Shown here: positions 52,701-62,500 of the stretch, in pieces
Layout of the letters: every line of letters begins with the position of its first letter
How positions within the stretch are numbered: the stretch's first letter is position 1
Source: Streptomyces griseorubiginosus
GTDB lineage: Bacteria; Actinomycetota; Actinomycetes; Streptomycetales; Streptomycetaceae
Reading direction: 5' to 3'
NCBI RefSeq assembly: GCF_001514195.1
Contig: NZ_KQ948748.1
Location: 62,001-126,000 of the forward strand
Length of the DNA stretch: 64,000 bases
The notes under the pieces: model-generated
Told to the model about the DNA's origin: nothing
Database searches by the model: none
Seen by the model: the letters and a program-made list of their open reading frames with translations, nothing else
Made by a program: the position numbers and the translations under genes

Positions 52701-53738
52701 GTCGTCGCCTCCGCGGTGCGTTGGTCGGAGATCCGCCCGCGGGCCCGCGACCTGTTCGGCACCAAGCTCGAACTGCGGCTCGGCGACCCCATGGAGTCCG
52801 AGTTCGGCTCCAAGCTGGCCGCGACCGTCCCTCACCAGGCCGGCCGCGGCCTGACCAAGGCCAAGCTTCACTTCATGAGCGCACTGCCGCGGCTGGACAG
52901 CGTCGGCGCCACCGACAATCTCACCGAGGCGACCAAGTCTGCCGTGGCCGAGATCGACGCCTTCTGGCCCGGCCGCCCGGTGCCCGGGGTGCGGCTGCTT
53001 CCGGCCAGGCTGCCGCTCGACAGACTCCCGGCGCCCGAGGGCGACCTGCGCGTGTGCCTCGGCTGGGACGAGCAGCGCCTTGCCCCGGTGTGGCACGACT
53101 TCGCCGCAGCCCCGCACCTGATGGTGTTCGGCGACGCCGAGACCGGCAAGACCAACGTGCTGCGCTTGGTCATCGACGCCGTCATCCGCCGCTACCGGCC
53201 CGACGAGGCCCGGATCCTGCTCGCCGACACCCGGCGCGACCTGCTGGCCGCCGTCCCCGAGGAGTACCGGGTCGGGTTCGCGGTGGACGGCGACACCCTG
53301 ACCTCGCTGGCCGGCAGCGCCGCGGTCTCGGTCGGCAAACGCGTGCCCGGCCCCGACATCGCCCCCGAACGGCTGCCGCACCGCGACTGGTGGAGCGGCC
53401 CGCAACTGTTCATGCTCATCGACGACTACGACCTGTACGGCGGCGCGCCCGGGACCGGCTCCCCGCTGAACGCCCTCGCCCCGATGCTCGCCCACTCCGC
53501 CAACATCGGCCTGCACATGGTGATCTCCCGGTCCACCTCCGGAGCGACCCGCGCCATGATGGACCCGGTGCTGCGCCGCATGTGGGAACTCGGCAGCCCG
53601 GCGCTGCTGCACTCCTACCCCAAGGAGGAGGGCAAGTTCATCGGCGAGGCCCGGCCCCGCACCCTCCCGCCGGGCCGCGCCCAACTCGTCACCCGCCGCG
53701 GCGTCCGGCTGATGCAGGTGGGCCATGCCGGCTCCTGA
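49764..53738 (+). CDS. eccC: type VII secretion ATPase EccC
   Basis: A 1324-residue FtsK/SpoIIIE-like ATPase that powers T7SS and recognises substrates. I chose TTG 49764 (LSTVVVKRSPRA) because AAAGGA lies eight bases upstream and the N-terminus matches the family's usual STVVVKR start. Two membrane helices lie near 40-90. Three ATPase domains are present with P-loops GATGSGKS (475-482), GAPQTGKS (841-848) and GDAETGKT (1123-1130). Their Walker B motifs are LLIVVDEFSELL, DVFLVVDNW and LFMLIDDYD. All three lysines are kept. EccCa and EccCb are fused in one protein, as is usual in Streptomyces. The stop is 94 bases before eccD. Confidence 0.95.
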   Translation: MSTVVVKRSPRASGPQAPEGQIELAEPPALGEPATADFTSALMYIPMALGMGAMAMMFTVGTRSPYTFMMSGMMGTAMISMGLSQLGRRGAERKRRMRSERRDYLRYLAQLRTRARQAAAEQRAAASWDNPRPEALWAVAAGPRLWERRGAHDDFGRIRIGVGTSRADLLLVPPETKPVEDLEPLTAVSLRRFTKAFQSVGHVPVPVPLRQFTSVEFAGDGPAALGLLRAMLGQLAVLHAPDELHIAVLTDAVGRKEWDWLKWLPHNAHPQQEDEAGPLRLVAEDPDALFDLLGPEVTDRPEYDPGSPPRPTEPLVIVVAYRVLIPETSRLLTGGIRNLVLLDATGAMTGGPHVLRLTVRDGEVEYPVADGSVTAQADALTLTAAENLARQLAPMRTGGGVELVEEPLETDFDLSTLVGIRDPRSFDVAALWRTRAAQSARLRVPIGITEDNEVLELDLKESAQTGMGPHGLLIGATGSGKSELVRTLVIGLAATHSSDVLNFVLVDFKGGATFLNMDRLPHTSAVITNLADELHLVDRMRDSLNGEMIRRQEVLRESGHASLFEYEKARLGGAPLTPLPSLLIVVDEFSELLANKPEFVDLFVTIGRLGRSLGVHLLLASQRLDEGRIHRVEGHLSYKIALRTFSSMESRSVIGVGSAYELPSAPGNGYLKVDTTNLARFKAAYVSGPCPVSATAARPAEAALGAEHVVVFDLDQRLADTPDVPDAPEPSDERSAPGPESRPEPAGDDEESLLEVLVNRLEGAGPPARQVWLPPLESPPSLDQLLPGIVPDPRRGMTAGDYPALGGLRVPLGMVDRPFEQLRELLIADLSGADGHLAVAGAPQTGKSTMLRTLMLSLALTHTPREVQFYCLDFGGGGLQSTGGLPHVGSIATRMERDRVQRTVEELTQLLEVREQRFTERGLESMNAYRHKRDTGEIDDPYGDVFLVVDNWSTIKQDFEDLEPRITDLAARGLSFGLHVVASAVRWSEIRPRARDLFGTKLELRLGDPMESEFGSKLAATVPHQAGRGLTKAKLHFMSALPRLDSVGATDNLTEATKSAVAEIDAFWPGRPVPGVRLLPARLPLDRLPAPEGDLRVCLGWDEQRLAPVWHDFAAAPHLMVFGDAETGKTNVLRLVIDAVIRRYRPDEARILLADTRRDLLAAVPEEYRVGFAVDGDTLTSLAGSAAVSVGKRVPGPDIAPERLPHRDWWSGPQLFMLIDDYDLYGGAPGTGSPLNALAPMLAHSANIGLHMVISRSTSGATRAMMDPVLRRMWELGSPALLHSYPKEEGKFIGEARPRTLPPGRAQLVTRRGVRLMQVGHAGS

Positions 53739-53832
53739 CGACGTCTTCCGCGTCGAACCCAACCCACGGCGCCCTCTGTCGAGACACCAGGTCGCCCCGT
53801 TCGCGTCCCCCCACCACCCTCCCAGGAGCACC

Positions 53833-55242
53833 ATGACCACCGCCGTCCCGGTCGCCCGCACCCCGGGTCCGTACGGCACCGAGGTGTGCCGGCTGACCAT
53901 CGCGGGGCCCGGGGGACGCGCCGACCTGGCCGTACCGGTCACCGCACCGGTCTCCGCACTGCTGCCGGTGCTGCTGCGCCACGTCCCCGCCGACCCGGCC
54001 AGGCCGGCCGGCACCTGGACGCTGCAACGCCTCGGCGAACCGCCCCTGGACCTCGACGCCACCCCGCAGACCGCCGGCCTGCTCCACGGCGACGTGTTGT
54101 ACCTGCGGCCCGCCGACGACCAGATGCCGGAGCTGGAGTTCGACGACGCCTCCGACGGCGTCGCGCACGCCGTCGGCGCGCGCGACGACCGGTGGCGCCC
54201 GGAGACCACCCGCCGGCTGTTCCTGGCACTGGCCTGCCTGGTGCTGCTCGCCTTCGCCGCCGCCGTGCCGCTGGCGGGCAAGGGGGCGGTCGTGCCGGTG
54301 CTCTACGGCGTCGCCGCGGTCGGCCTGGGCGCCGTCTGCACGCTGGACCAGCGGTGGTCCGCCGACCGCGGGATCGCGGTCGTCACCGGCCTGGGCGCCT
54401 GCGCCTTCGCCGTGCTCACCGGGCTGACCGCGGCCGACCGGGACACCGGACTGACCGCGCCCCGGCCCGGCGGCATTGCGCTCGGCGCGGTCTGCGGCGT
54501 GCTGGTGGCCGCCGTCGTCCTGCTGCCTACCGCGCGGGTACCGCTGGCCGTGACCGGGACGGCGCTGTTCGCTCCCGCGCTGGCCGCGTTCACCGCGGGA
54601 CTGGCCGCCGCGACGGGCTGGGACGCCGCGCGCAGCCTGAGCGTCGTCGCGGTCGCCGCCTTTCTGTTCGGGCATCTCGCGCCGCGTGCGGCGCTGCGGC
54701 TGGCCCGGGTGAGGGTGCCCCAACTGCCGCACAACGCGGCGGAACTCCAGGAGGACGTGGAGCCGCACCAGGAGCAGTCGCTCACCCTGCGCGCCGCGGC
54801 CGCCGACGCCCTGCTGACGGTGTTCACGGTCTCCGTCGCCCTGCTCTGCGTGGCCGACTTCGCGGTGCTGGCCTTCGCCGGCGGATGGGTGGCCTGGGCC
54901 TTCCCGCTGGTGTTCTCGGGTGCCGCCCTGCTGCGGGCCAAGAGCCTGAACGTCGTCTGGCAGCGTGTGCCGGTCACCTTCTCCGGGGTGCTCGGCATGC
55001 TGTCGGTGCTGTTGTCGTGGACCGCCGCGGCGAGCGGCACCGGCACCCGCTGCGCCCTCCTGCTCGGGCTGCTGGTCGCCGCCGTGCTGCTGCTGGTCGG
55101 CGCGTGGCGGCTGCCGCACACCCGGCTGCTCCCGGTGTGGGGGCACACCGCGGACGTTCTCGAACTGCTCACCGCGCTGGCCCTGCTGCCGCTGCTGCTG
55201 CAACTGCTGCACGTCTACGCCCACGTACGCAACGCGGTCTGA
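53833..55242 (+). CDS. eccD: type VII secretion membrane protein EccD
   Basis: A 469-residue integral membrane protein, the channel-forming component of T7SS. ATG 53833 follows AGGAG five bases upstream. A longer frame starts at 53725 and overlaps eccC, but lacks a site. Residues 15-105 form the ubiquitin-like cytoplasmic domain (CRLTIAGPGGRADLAVP, then LLHGDVLYLRPAD). After WRPETTRRLF come about eleven hydrophobic segments, beginning FLALACLVLLAFAAAVPLA and ending LELLTALALLPLLLQLLHVY. A cytoplasmic loop lies near 295-325 (LPHNAAELQEDVEPHQEQ). Length and topology match EccD. Confidence 0.93.
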   Translation: MTTAVPVARTPGPYGTEVCRLTIAGPGGRADLAVPVTAPVSALLPVLLRHVPADPARPAGTWTLQRLGEPPLDLDATPQTAGLLHGDVLYLRPADDQMPELEFDDASDGVAHAVGARDDRWRPETTRRLFLALACLVLLAFAAAVPLAGKGAVVPVLYGVAAVGLGAVCTLDQRWSADRGIAVVTGLGACAFAVLTGLTAADRDTGLTAPRPGGIALGAVCGVLVAAVVLLPTARVPLAVTGTALFAPALAAFTAGLAAATGWDAARSLSVVAVAAFLFGHLAPRAALRLARVRVPQLPHNAAELQEDVEPHQEQSLTLRAAAADALLTVFTVSVALLCVADFAVLAFAGGWVAWAFPLVFSGAALLRAKSLNVVWQRVPVTFSGVLGMLSVLLSWTAAASGTGTRCALLLGLLVAAVLLLVGAWRLPHTRLLPVWGHTADVLELLTALALLPLLLQLLHVYAHVRNAV

Positions 55243-55262
55243 GGGAGAGCTGGGGGAAGACT

Positions 55263-56594
55263 GTGCAGACCCGACGCGACCACCTGCAGGCGTACCAGTT
55301 CGCCACCGGGCGGATGGCCTCCGCGCTGATCACCGGTGACCCCGGCACCGGCGAGGCCCCCATGCGCAGGGCCGGGCTCGGTGCCGTGTTCGGCGTGATG
55401 CTGACCTGCCTGCTGATACTGGCCGCCGCCGCCTACGGCTACCTCAAGCCGGCCGACGACCACTCCTGGGCGACCAACGGCGCCCTGATCGTGGAGAGCG
55501 GCACCGGCACCCGGTACTTCTACGCCGACGGACAGCTCCACCCCACCGCCAACTACGCCTCCGCGCTGCTGGCTTCCGGCGGCGCCGGCGTACACGACGT
55601 CGGCCGCTCCGCGCTCGGCGACGCACCCCGCGGCTCCACCATCGGCATCCCCGGCGCGCCCGAGGAGGTGCCCGACGCGGCCGGGCTGCTGCAGACCGGC
55701 GGATGGACGGACTGCCTGCGGCCGGGCAAGGAAGTCAGCGAGACGCTGGACTTCGCGCCGAGCAGCGTGCACGCGATGACCGGTTCCGACTACGCACTGG
55801 TGGCCGGTCCGGACGGGAAACGGTACGTGCTGTGGCAGAACACCAAGCACCCCATCGACGACCGGTCCGCGCTCCTCGCGCTCGGCATGGACACCGAACA
55901 GCCCGTCCCGGTCACGTCGGCCTGGCTGAACGCCTTGCCCGCCGGGCCCGTGATCGCTGCGGCCAGGATCCCGGGTGCGGGTGGCGCGGGACGCACCGTG
56001 GCCGGCAAGGCGGAGAAGGCGGGCACCCTGCTGCGTACCGTCGTCTCCGGCACCAGCCACTACTACGTCCTGGAACCCGACGGCGTGGCCTCCCTGACCG
56101 CCACCGAGTCCGCCCTGCTGGCGGCCGCAGGTGGCAAGGACCCGCTGGTGGTGAGTCCCAGCGCCGTCGCGGCCCTGCCGTCCTCCGCCGACACCTCCCT
56201 GCTGCACCGCATCCCCGACCTGCTGACCGGGACCGACACCACCGCAGACCACTCCGCGCTGTGCCTGCTGCAGAACATGAAGGGCGCCCGGCTGTACAGC
56301 ACGGTGGTCCGTGAGACTGGCCGGGCGGCCGACACCACCGCCGCGGTGCTCCTGCCGCCCGAGGCCGGGGTGCTGGCCGCGCCGCCCAAGGGCCCGCACG
56401 ACGCGAAGTCCCCCACGCCGTACCTGATCACCGACCGCGCGGTGAAGTACCCCCTGAGCAGCGACGCGCCCGGCGCGCTCGGCTACGGCGGCCTGACCCC
56501 GCGGGTGCTGCCGCAGGCCACGCTCGACCAGATCACCACCGGCCCGCAGTTGAGCCGGTCCAAGGCGCTCGTCGCCGTGCCCGGAGTCAACTGA
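55263..56594 (+). CDS. eccB: type VII secretion protein EccB
   Basis: A 443-residue EccB from GTG 55263 after GGGGGAAG. The start MQTRRDHLQAYQFATGRMAS is the family signature. One membrane helix follows at about 37-60 (AVFGVMLTCLLILAAAAYGY). The extracytoplasmic part carries the R1-R4-type repeats (GALIVESGTGTRYFYADGQL; GPDGKRYVLW; YYVLEPDGVASLT). Two cysteines (in WTDCLRPG and SALCLLQN) are placed to form the conserved disulfide. It probably anchors and assembles the secretion complex. It starts 20 bases after eccD and ends one base before the next gene. Confidence 0.93.
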   Translation: MQTRRDHLQAYQFATGRMASALITGDPGTGEAPMRRAGLGAVFGVMLTCLLILAAAAYGYLKPADDHSWATNGALIVESGTGTRYFYADGQLHPTANYASALLASGGAGVHDVGRSALGDAPRGSTIGIPGAPEEVPDAAGLLQTGGWTDCLRPGKEVSETLDFAPSSVHAMTGSDYALVAGPDGKRYVLWQNTKHPIDDRSALLALGMDTEQPVPVTSAWLNALPAGPVIAAARIPGAGGAGRTVAGKAEKAGTLLRTVVSGTSHYYVLEPDGVASLTATESALLAAAGGKDPLVVSPSAVAALPSSADTSLLHRIPDLLTGTDTTADHSALCLLQNMKGARLYSTVVRETGRAADTTAAVLLPPEAGVLAAPPKGPHDAKSPTPYLITDRAVKYPLSSDAPGALGYGGLTPRVLPQATLDQITTGPQLSRSKALVAVPGVN

Positions 56595-56595
56595 C

Positions 56596-59529
56596 GTGAC
56601 CGGCGACCCCGACGAGCGCGCCGCGGCCCGCCGCGACCTCGCCCACCGGCTGTCGGCCCGCCTGGCCCGCGCCGCGCTGCGGGCGGCCGGGCCGTCGTTG
56701 GAGTCCAGGAATGTGGGCAACGCGCTGCTGATCCACCCGCGCGGCTTCGTCGACAGCCGGGCGCTGTCCTTCACCCGGCGGCTGGCCGCCGACCCGCAGC
56801 ACACCCTGGTGGTGCTGGACCTGCCAGCCAGTCCCGAGGACTCGGTGTGGGAGAGCGTCGCCAGAGTCCTGGACCGCAGGGGCGTCAGTTTCCGGCTGGT
56901 GCCAGGACGCGGCACCCGCGACGATGTCCGACGGGCCGCGCAGTGGCTCGCCGACCGCCTCGACCGGATGGTGCTCGCCCCCGACGGCACCGTCGTCCCG
57001 GCGGCCGGCGGGGCGCTGTTCGTGCCCGCCGACCACGGCACTGGCTGGCTGCACTTCCGCCCCAACCGGTCGGCGGCGCCCGACTCGCGGCGCTTCCCCA
57101 AGCCACAATGGGAGTACTCGGTTCCCGACCGCCCGCAGCGGATCGGCGCCGGCGCGGTGGCGGAACCGCTGCCCGGCGGTGTGTGGATCAGGACCGGTCG
57201 GGACGACGCGGCGTCCTCAGGGGAGCGGCAACGTCTCTTCGACCTGCTGGCCGCGGATCCGGAGTTGCTGGGCATCGTGCTCGGCGGCCCGGGGACCTCC
57301 GCCGCCCTGGCACTGGAGGAGATCGCCGAGTTCTGGACCACGGTGCCCGGCAGCGCGCGGCACCTGGTGCGGTTCGTCCCGTACGGTCCGGTGGCCGTGC
57401 CCGGTGGCGAGTCGCTGGGCCAGGCGCTGGCCGACCGGCTCGGCCACCGGGTCATCGTGCACGCGGGCGTCCCGGCGCCCGGTGCGGACGGCCGGTCGCG
57501 CGAGGTGCGCACCCTGCTCGCCGACGGAAGCCTCGGCTGGCGCCCGTACGCGGACGGGTTCGGCTACGCGCCGCGCGCGGAGACCGGCGGTCACCCGGTG
57601 CCGCCGGTGGCGCTGGGCACGCGGACGCCCTCCGGTGCCGTCACCGCGGTGGCACCCGGGGTCTACCGCTACGCCCAGGACGTGCTGCTGGAGATCGTGC
57701 AGAGCGGGCTGTGGGTCCGGCCGCCGGCCGAACCGTTCGACGGCTACAAGGTGCGGACCGCGCCCGCCGACCCCGCGGCCCCTGCCATCCTGTACGACCA
57801 GGGCGACCCGGCGATCGCCGACCGCATGCGGACGGTGGCCTACGACCTGGTGAACACGCTCGACCCGGCGTTCGCCGACAGCGGTCGCGTCCTGCCCGCC
57901 AGCGCCGCGGGACGCATTCCGCCCGAGACGTACCCCGCGGCGCACGTGGCGTTCGCTCCGGCCGTCGAGCCGGCGGGCCCCGTTCCGGCGATCGACGCCG
58001 CGCCGAACGGCCGCCCGGTGAACGGCGGTTCGCCGGCGCGGCCCTGGCCCGAGGGCCAGCCTGGGCCGGCGGGCGGCTGGTCTCTGGAGGGCGGCCCGTC
58101 CCCCGCGCCGGCCCAGCCGGCGGCACGATCGCTCCCCGCATCCCCGCTGCCACTCCCGCCGGAGCCGGTGCCCACCTGGACCGAAGACCCGCCGTCACCG
58201 GGCGAATCCCCTTCCCCCGTGCGGCCGCTGGTCGAAGCACCGCGTACCGCCGACCCGTCGCCGGGTGCCTCCTCGCAGGTTCCGGCGCATCCTGGACCGC
58301 CACCGGCCGCGTCTTTCCCCCGGGGCGTGGGTCCGGTTGGCGGCGGGGCGGAGGGTGCCCCCGTGCCCTCCGCCCCGCACGGCGCGACTACGCCGCCCGG
58401 AGGCGGGCCGTCCGCGCCCGACGACGCGGCGTCCGCGGCTTCGGTCCACGTTTCGGCCCTGGCTCCGCGTATCCGACTGGAGTCGCCGGACCCGCCGCGG
58501 CCCGCCGCGGATCCGGCGGCAGAGGGCACCCCTGCCACGCGGCCGGAAGCCGGGCCGGCCTCCCCGCCCCCGGAGCCGTCGGCCCTCCCGGCGTCGCCGA
58601 TGTCCCCGACGGCTCCGACGCCCGCGTCCGACGCGCTGGTCCGGGTGCAGCCCCAACCCGCCCCCGCCGCCGACGTGCTGCCGCCGGCGAAGGGCGTCGA
58701 GCGGGAACGCGACTGGCTGCGGCGCAACCTCGGCGCCCGCTACGACACCGCGGCGGCCCTCGTCTCGCGCGTACTGTCCGAGGCGCCGGGGCTGCACGGC
58801 GGGCCGCGCAGTTCGGTGGGCGCCTCCCTCACCGACCTCGCGGCCGTCCGCCTTTACCTGACGGGAAGCACCACGGCGATCGACGCCGCCATCAGGTCGG
58901 GCGCCACCGGCCCGCACGTGCCGCTGGCGCGGTGCGTCGCCAGCGGACTGCGGCGCCTGCCCTCGCACCGGGGCGGCGCCATCGTGCGGGCCGCTCTCAC
59001 CCCGGCCGAGCGCGCCTGGTACCGCGAGAACATGGTGGTCGTCGAGCGGTCCTTCCTCGCCGCCCTGTCCTCGATCCGACCCCGACTGCCCGGCGACACC
59101 GACATCGTGCTGTGGTCGCTGACGGCCCGGCGGACTGCGCTCGTGGTCCCGGAGCTGCCCGACCGCCTGCTGTTCGCGCCCGGCACCCGGTTCAAGGTGC
59201 TGCGCACGATCGGCGGCGACCGCCCGGCCGTGCTGATGCGCGAGATGGCCGCGGCCGAGCTGGACGAACGGGGCCAGCCGCACGAGGAACGCGTCCCGCT
59301 GGACGAGATCGCGCTCACCGGCCTCGACCACCTGCACGCTCTGTGGCAGAAGGCCGAGGACGCCACCGACGAGGACGCCATGGGCGATCCCCTCCCGCCG
59401 GAGCACGCGGACGCCTTCCGCGCCGCCCCCGGGCTGCTCCAGCGACCGCCCGGTGATCCGGGTGATCCGGGCGCGCCGACGCCGGCACGCGACCCCGGTA
59501 CCACGCCACAGCAAGGGGGAACTCCGTGA
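56596..59529 (+). CDS. T7SS-linked protein with ADP-ribosyltransferase-like C-terminal domain
   Basis: A 977-residue protein from GTG 56596, one base after eccB, so almost certainly coupled to it. Residues 1-440 form a mixed globular region of unknown fold (NVGNALLIHPRGFVDSRALS; GIVLGGPGTSAALALEEIAE). Residues 450-700 are a Pro/Ala/Gly-rich disordered linker. The C-terminal part (about 715-930) resembles the mono-ADP-ribosyltransferase fold: VASGLRRLPSHRGG with the NAD-binding Arg position, WYRENMVVVERSFLAALSS, and LLFAPGTRFKVLRTIGG. I see no clear ExE pair, so the domain may be structural. There is no signal peptide or membrane segment, so it is probably a cytoplasmic component of the secretion machine. 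Confidence 0.7.
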   Translation: MTGDPDERAAARRDLAHRLSARLARAALRAAGPSLESRNVGNALLIHPRGFVDSRALSFTRRLAADPQHTLVVLDLPASPEDSVWESVARVLDRRGVSFRLVPGRGTRDDVRRAAQWLADRLDRMVLAPDGTVVPAAGGALFVPADHGTGWLHFRPNRSAAPDSRRFPKPQWEYSVPDRPQRIGAGAVAEPLPGGVWIRTGRDDAASSGERQRLFDLLAADPELLGIVLGGPGTSAALALEEIAEFWTTVPGSARHLVRFVPYGPVAVPGGESLGQALADRLGHRVIVHAGVPAPGADGRSREVRTLLADGSLGWRPYADGFGYAPRAETGGHPVPPVALGTRTPSGAVTAVAPGVYRYAQDVLLEIVQSGLWVRPPAEPFDGYKVRTAPADPAAPAILYDQGDPAIADRMRTVAYDLVNTLDPAFADSGRVLPASAAGRIPPETYPAAHVAFAPAVEPAGPVPAIDAAPNGRPVNGGSPARPWPEGQPGPAGGWSLEGGPSPAPAQPAARSLPASPLPLPPEPVPTWTEDPPSPGESPSPVRPLVEAPRTADPSPGASSQVPAHPGPPPAASFPRGVGPVGGGAEGAPVPSAPHGATTPPGGGPSAPDDAASAASVHVSALAPRIRLESPDPPRPAADPAAEGTPATRPEAGPASPPPEPSALPASPMSPTAPTPASDALVRVQPQPAPAADVLPPAKGVERERDWLRRNLGARYDTAAALVSRVLSEAPGLHGGPRSSVGASLTDLAAVRLYLTGSTTAIDAAIRSGATGPHVPLARCVASGLRRLPSHRGGAIVRAALTPAERAWYRENMVVVERSFLAALSSIRPRLPGDTDIVLWSLTARRTALVVPELPDRLLFAPGTRFKVLRTIGGDRPAVLMREMAAAELDERGQPHEERVPLDEIALTGLDHLHALWQKAEDATDEDAMGDPLPPEHADAFRAAPGLLQRPPGDPGDPGAPTPARDPGTTPQQGGTP

Positions 59530-62500
59530 TCCGCCAGGTCCTGCGCGTCTCCCCCACCGAGGGCGTCGCCTACCGCACCGTCTCCCAGGCGCTGGCAGCC
59601 GCGCCGGACGGCGCGGTGATCTCCGTCGCGCCGGGCACGTACACCGAGTCGCTCACTCTCAGCCGGGCGGTCACGCTGTCCGGCGACGGCGCGCCCGGCA
59701 GCGTACGGCTGGAGTCGCCGATGGGCAGCACGGTCGTGGTGGAGGCCGACGCGGTGCGGCTGTCCGGCCTGACCCTCCACGGGTCCGACGCCAACGCCGC
59801 CGTCCTCGACGTCCGCCGCGGGCAGGCCGCGGTAGAGAACTGCACCGTTTCTGGCGACAAGGCGTGGGCCGCGGTCATCGCCTGGCAGTCCGGGCACCTG
59901 GCCGCCCGGGACTGCACGGTCACCAACCCCGGCGGCGCGGGTGTCGTGGTGACCTCAGCCGCCGACAACACCCTGGAGGGCACCACCGCCCGCGACTTCG
60001 GCTCCTCGGCGGTCGTCGTCGCCGAGAACGGCCGCCTGACCGTACGCGGTTGCACCGTCGAACGTTCCGGCGGCAACGGCATCTGCGTCAACGGCCAGGG
60101 CACCGTCACCGTCGAGCGCACTACGGTGGCCGACAGCCGTAAGCCCGCGGTCGTCGTGGAGCAGGACGCCAGAGCCGAACTGGTGCGCACCACGGTGACG
60201 TCGTCCGCGAGCCTCGACGCGTATCTGACGAGCAAGGGCCTGACCACACTCATCGACTGCCAACTGACCGGATCGGGCGGGCAGTCACTTCACATCGGCG
60301 GAGGCGCGGCCCCGCAATTGCGCAGCTGCACACTGGAATCGGCGGCCACGAGCGGCCTCCAGGTGACCGGCGGCTCCACACCCCGGCTGGAGGACTGCAC
60401 GATCACCGGCACCCCGCTGGCGGTGATCGTCGAGGAAGGAAGCCGGGCCGAGTTCCAGCGGCTGCGGATCCGCCGCGCGCAGCGAGCCGCGGTGCAGATG
60501 AGCGGCGAAGCGACCGCGGACTTCCGGGAGTTGACCGTCGAAGACGGCTCGGCCGGGCTGCGCGTGTCCGGCTCCGCCCAACTCACCCTGAACTCCAGCG
60601 AGATCGAGGCCGAGCACGGCGCCGGCCTGGAAGCCAACGAGGGCGCCACCGCGCTTCTCACGGACGTACGGCTGCGCGCCGCCGGCGACTGGGGCCTCGC
60701 CGTGTCGGGCGGCGCACGCGCCGCCGTCGCGGACTCCTCCGTCACGGGCGCGGGCGTCCTGGTCGGCACCGACGGCGAGGCGCTGCTGCGCGACAGCGAG
60801 GTGTCCGGCACCGCCGGAGACGGCGCACGGGTACTGGGCGGCGGCACCCTCATCGCCACCGGCTGCCGTGTGCACGAGGCCCAGGGACACGGCGTCAACA
60901 TCCAAATCTCAGGGCGCGCCGACCTCACCGACTGCGTGATCACCGGCAACGTCGGCGATGGCGTACGCAGCAACTCCGAGGAACCGGTGCTGGTCCAGCA
61001 CTGCGACGTCAGCGGGAACGGCGGCGCGCAGGTCAACCGGCTGCGCAGCCAGGACGGCGTACCGGCCACCGCCGGCGCGGCGGAAGCCGCCCGCGAGCCG
61101 AGCCCCGGGCCGGACAGTGCCGCGGTGGACGGGCGCGGGACCGCGGCCGGTACCACCGGCCCGCTGGCCGAATTCGACGCCCTGGTCGGCCTGGAGAGCG
61201 TGAAGCGCGAGGTCACCGGTCTGATCAACCTCAACAAGATGGCCCAGCGCCGGCACGAACTGGGCCTGCCCATGCCGCCGATGAGCCGCCACCTGGTCTT
61301 CGCCGGGCCGCCCGGCACCGGCAAGACCACCGTGGCCCGGCTCTACGGTGCGGTGCTGGCCGAACTCGGCATCCTCGCCCAGGGGCACATCGTCGAGGTG
61401 TCCCGGTCCGGACTGGTCGCGCAGATCATCGGCGGCACGGCCATCAAGACCACCGAAGTGTTCACCAAGGCCATCGGCGGCGTGCTGTTCATCGACGAGG
61501 CGTACACGCTCACCAACCAGTCCAAGGGCAGCGGGCCAGACTTCGGCCAGGAGGCCGTCGAGACACTGATGAAGCTGATGGAGGACCACCGTGACGAGAT
61601 CGTCGTCATCGTTGCTGGCTACTCCGAGCAGATGGACCAGTTCCTGGAGTCCAACCCCGGCATGGCCTCGCGCTTCGCGCGCACCGTGGAGTTCCCCAAC
61701 TACGAGGTCTCCGAACTCGTCACCATCGTGCAGGGCCTGTGCGGCAAGCACTACTATGAGATGGACGACTCGGCGCTGGACGCCCTCACCCGCTACCTGG
61801 AGGCCATTCCCAAGGGGCCGACGTTCGGCAACGGCCGTGTCGCGCGCTCGCTGTTCGAGACCATGATCAGCAATCAGGCGTCGCGGCTCGCGGCCGATCC
61901 CTCCTCGGACGACAGCACCGCGCTGAACCGCCTTTCGGCCGCAGACGTCCCGGCGGCGGACGTACCCGCGGGGGAGGACGTATCGCCCGCGGGGGTCGCG
62001 GACGTACCGGAGCCCGGGGCCGGAACCGCCGCTCGGCCCGGCCCGGGACAGCCCGCCCCGGCGCCGACCGGCCCGCCGCAGCGCTCCGCCGCCCCGCCGG
62101 CCGAGCCGCCGCCCGCCATGCGCCGCCTGGCCGGGCTGTGCGGCCTGGGAGAGGTCCGCGCGGCCCTCCTGAAGCGCGTCAACGACCTGGTCTCGGCGCG
62201 CCGGGACGGCGTGCCGCCCGCCCTCGCGGCGAACATCGTGCTGGCGGGCGACACCGGTAGCGGTCGCACCGCCGTGTCCGCGCTGTACGCGAAGTGCCTG
62301 GCCGAGACCGGCGTGCTGCGCAACGGGGCGGTGCACCGTATCGTCCTGTCCAAGGTGTTCGCCCGCGGCCCGGGGGAGGCCCGCGCCCACACCGCCGCGC
62401 TGTTGGCCGACGCCGACGGAGGCGTCTTGGAACTCGACCTCGACACCGCCTTCACCGCGCGCCCCGCGGCCGAGCGCACCGCCGTGTGGGACGCGGTCGT

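Noticed and set aside
53725..53832. Extended EccD start overlapping eccC
   Set aside because: The extra 36 residues are low-complexity. ATG 53833 has AGGAG at ideal spacing and begins the ubiquitin-like domain normally.
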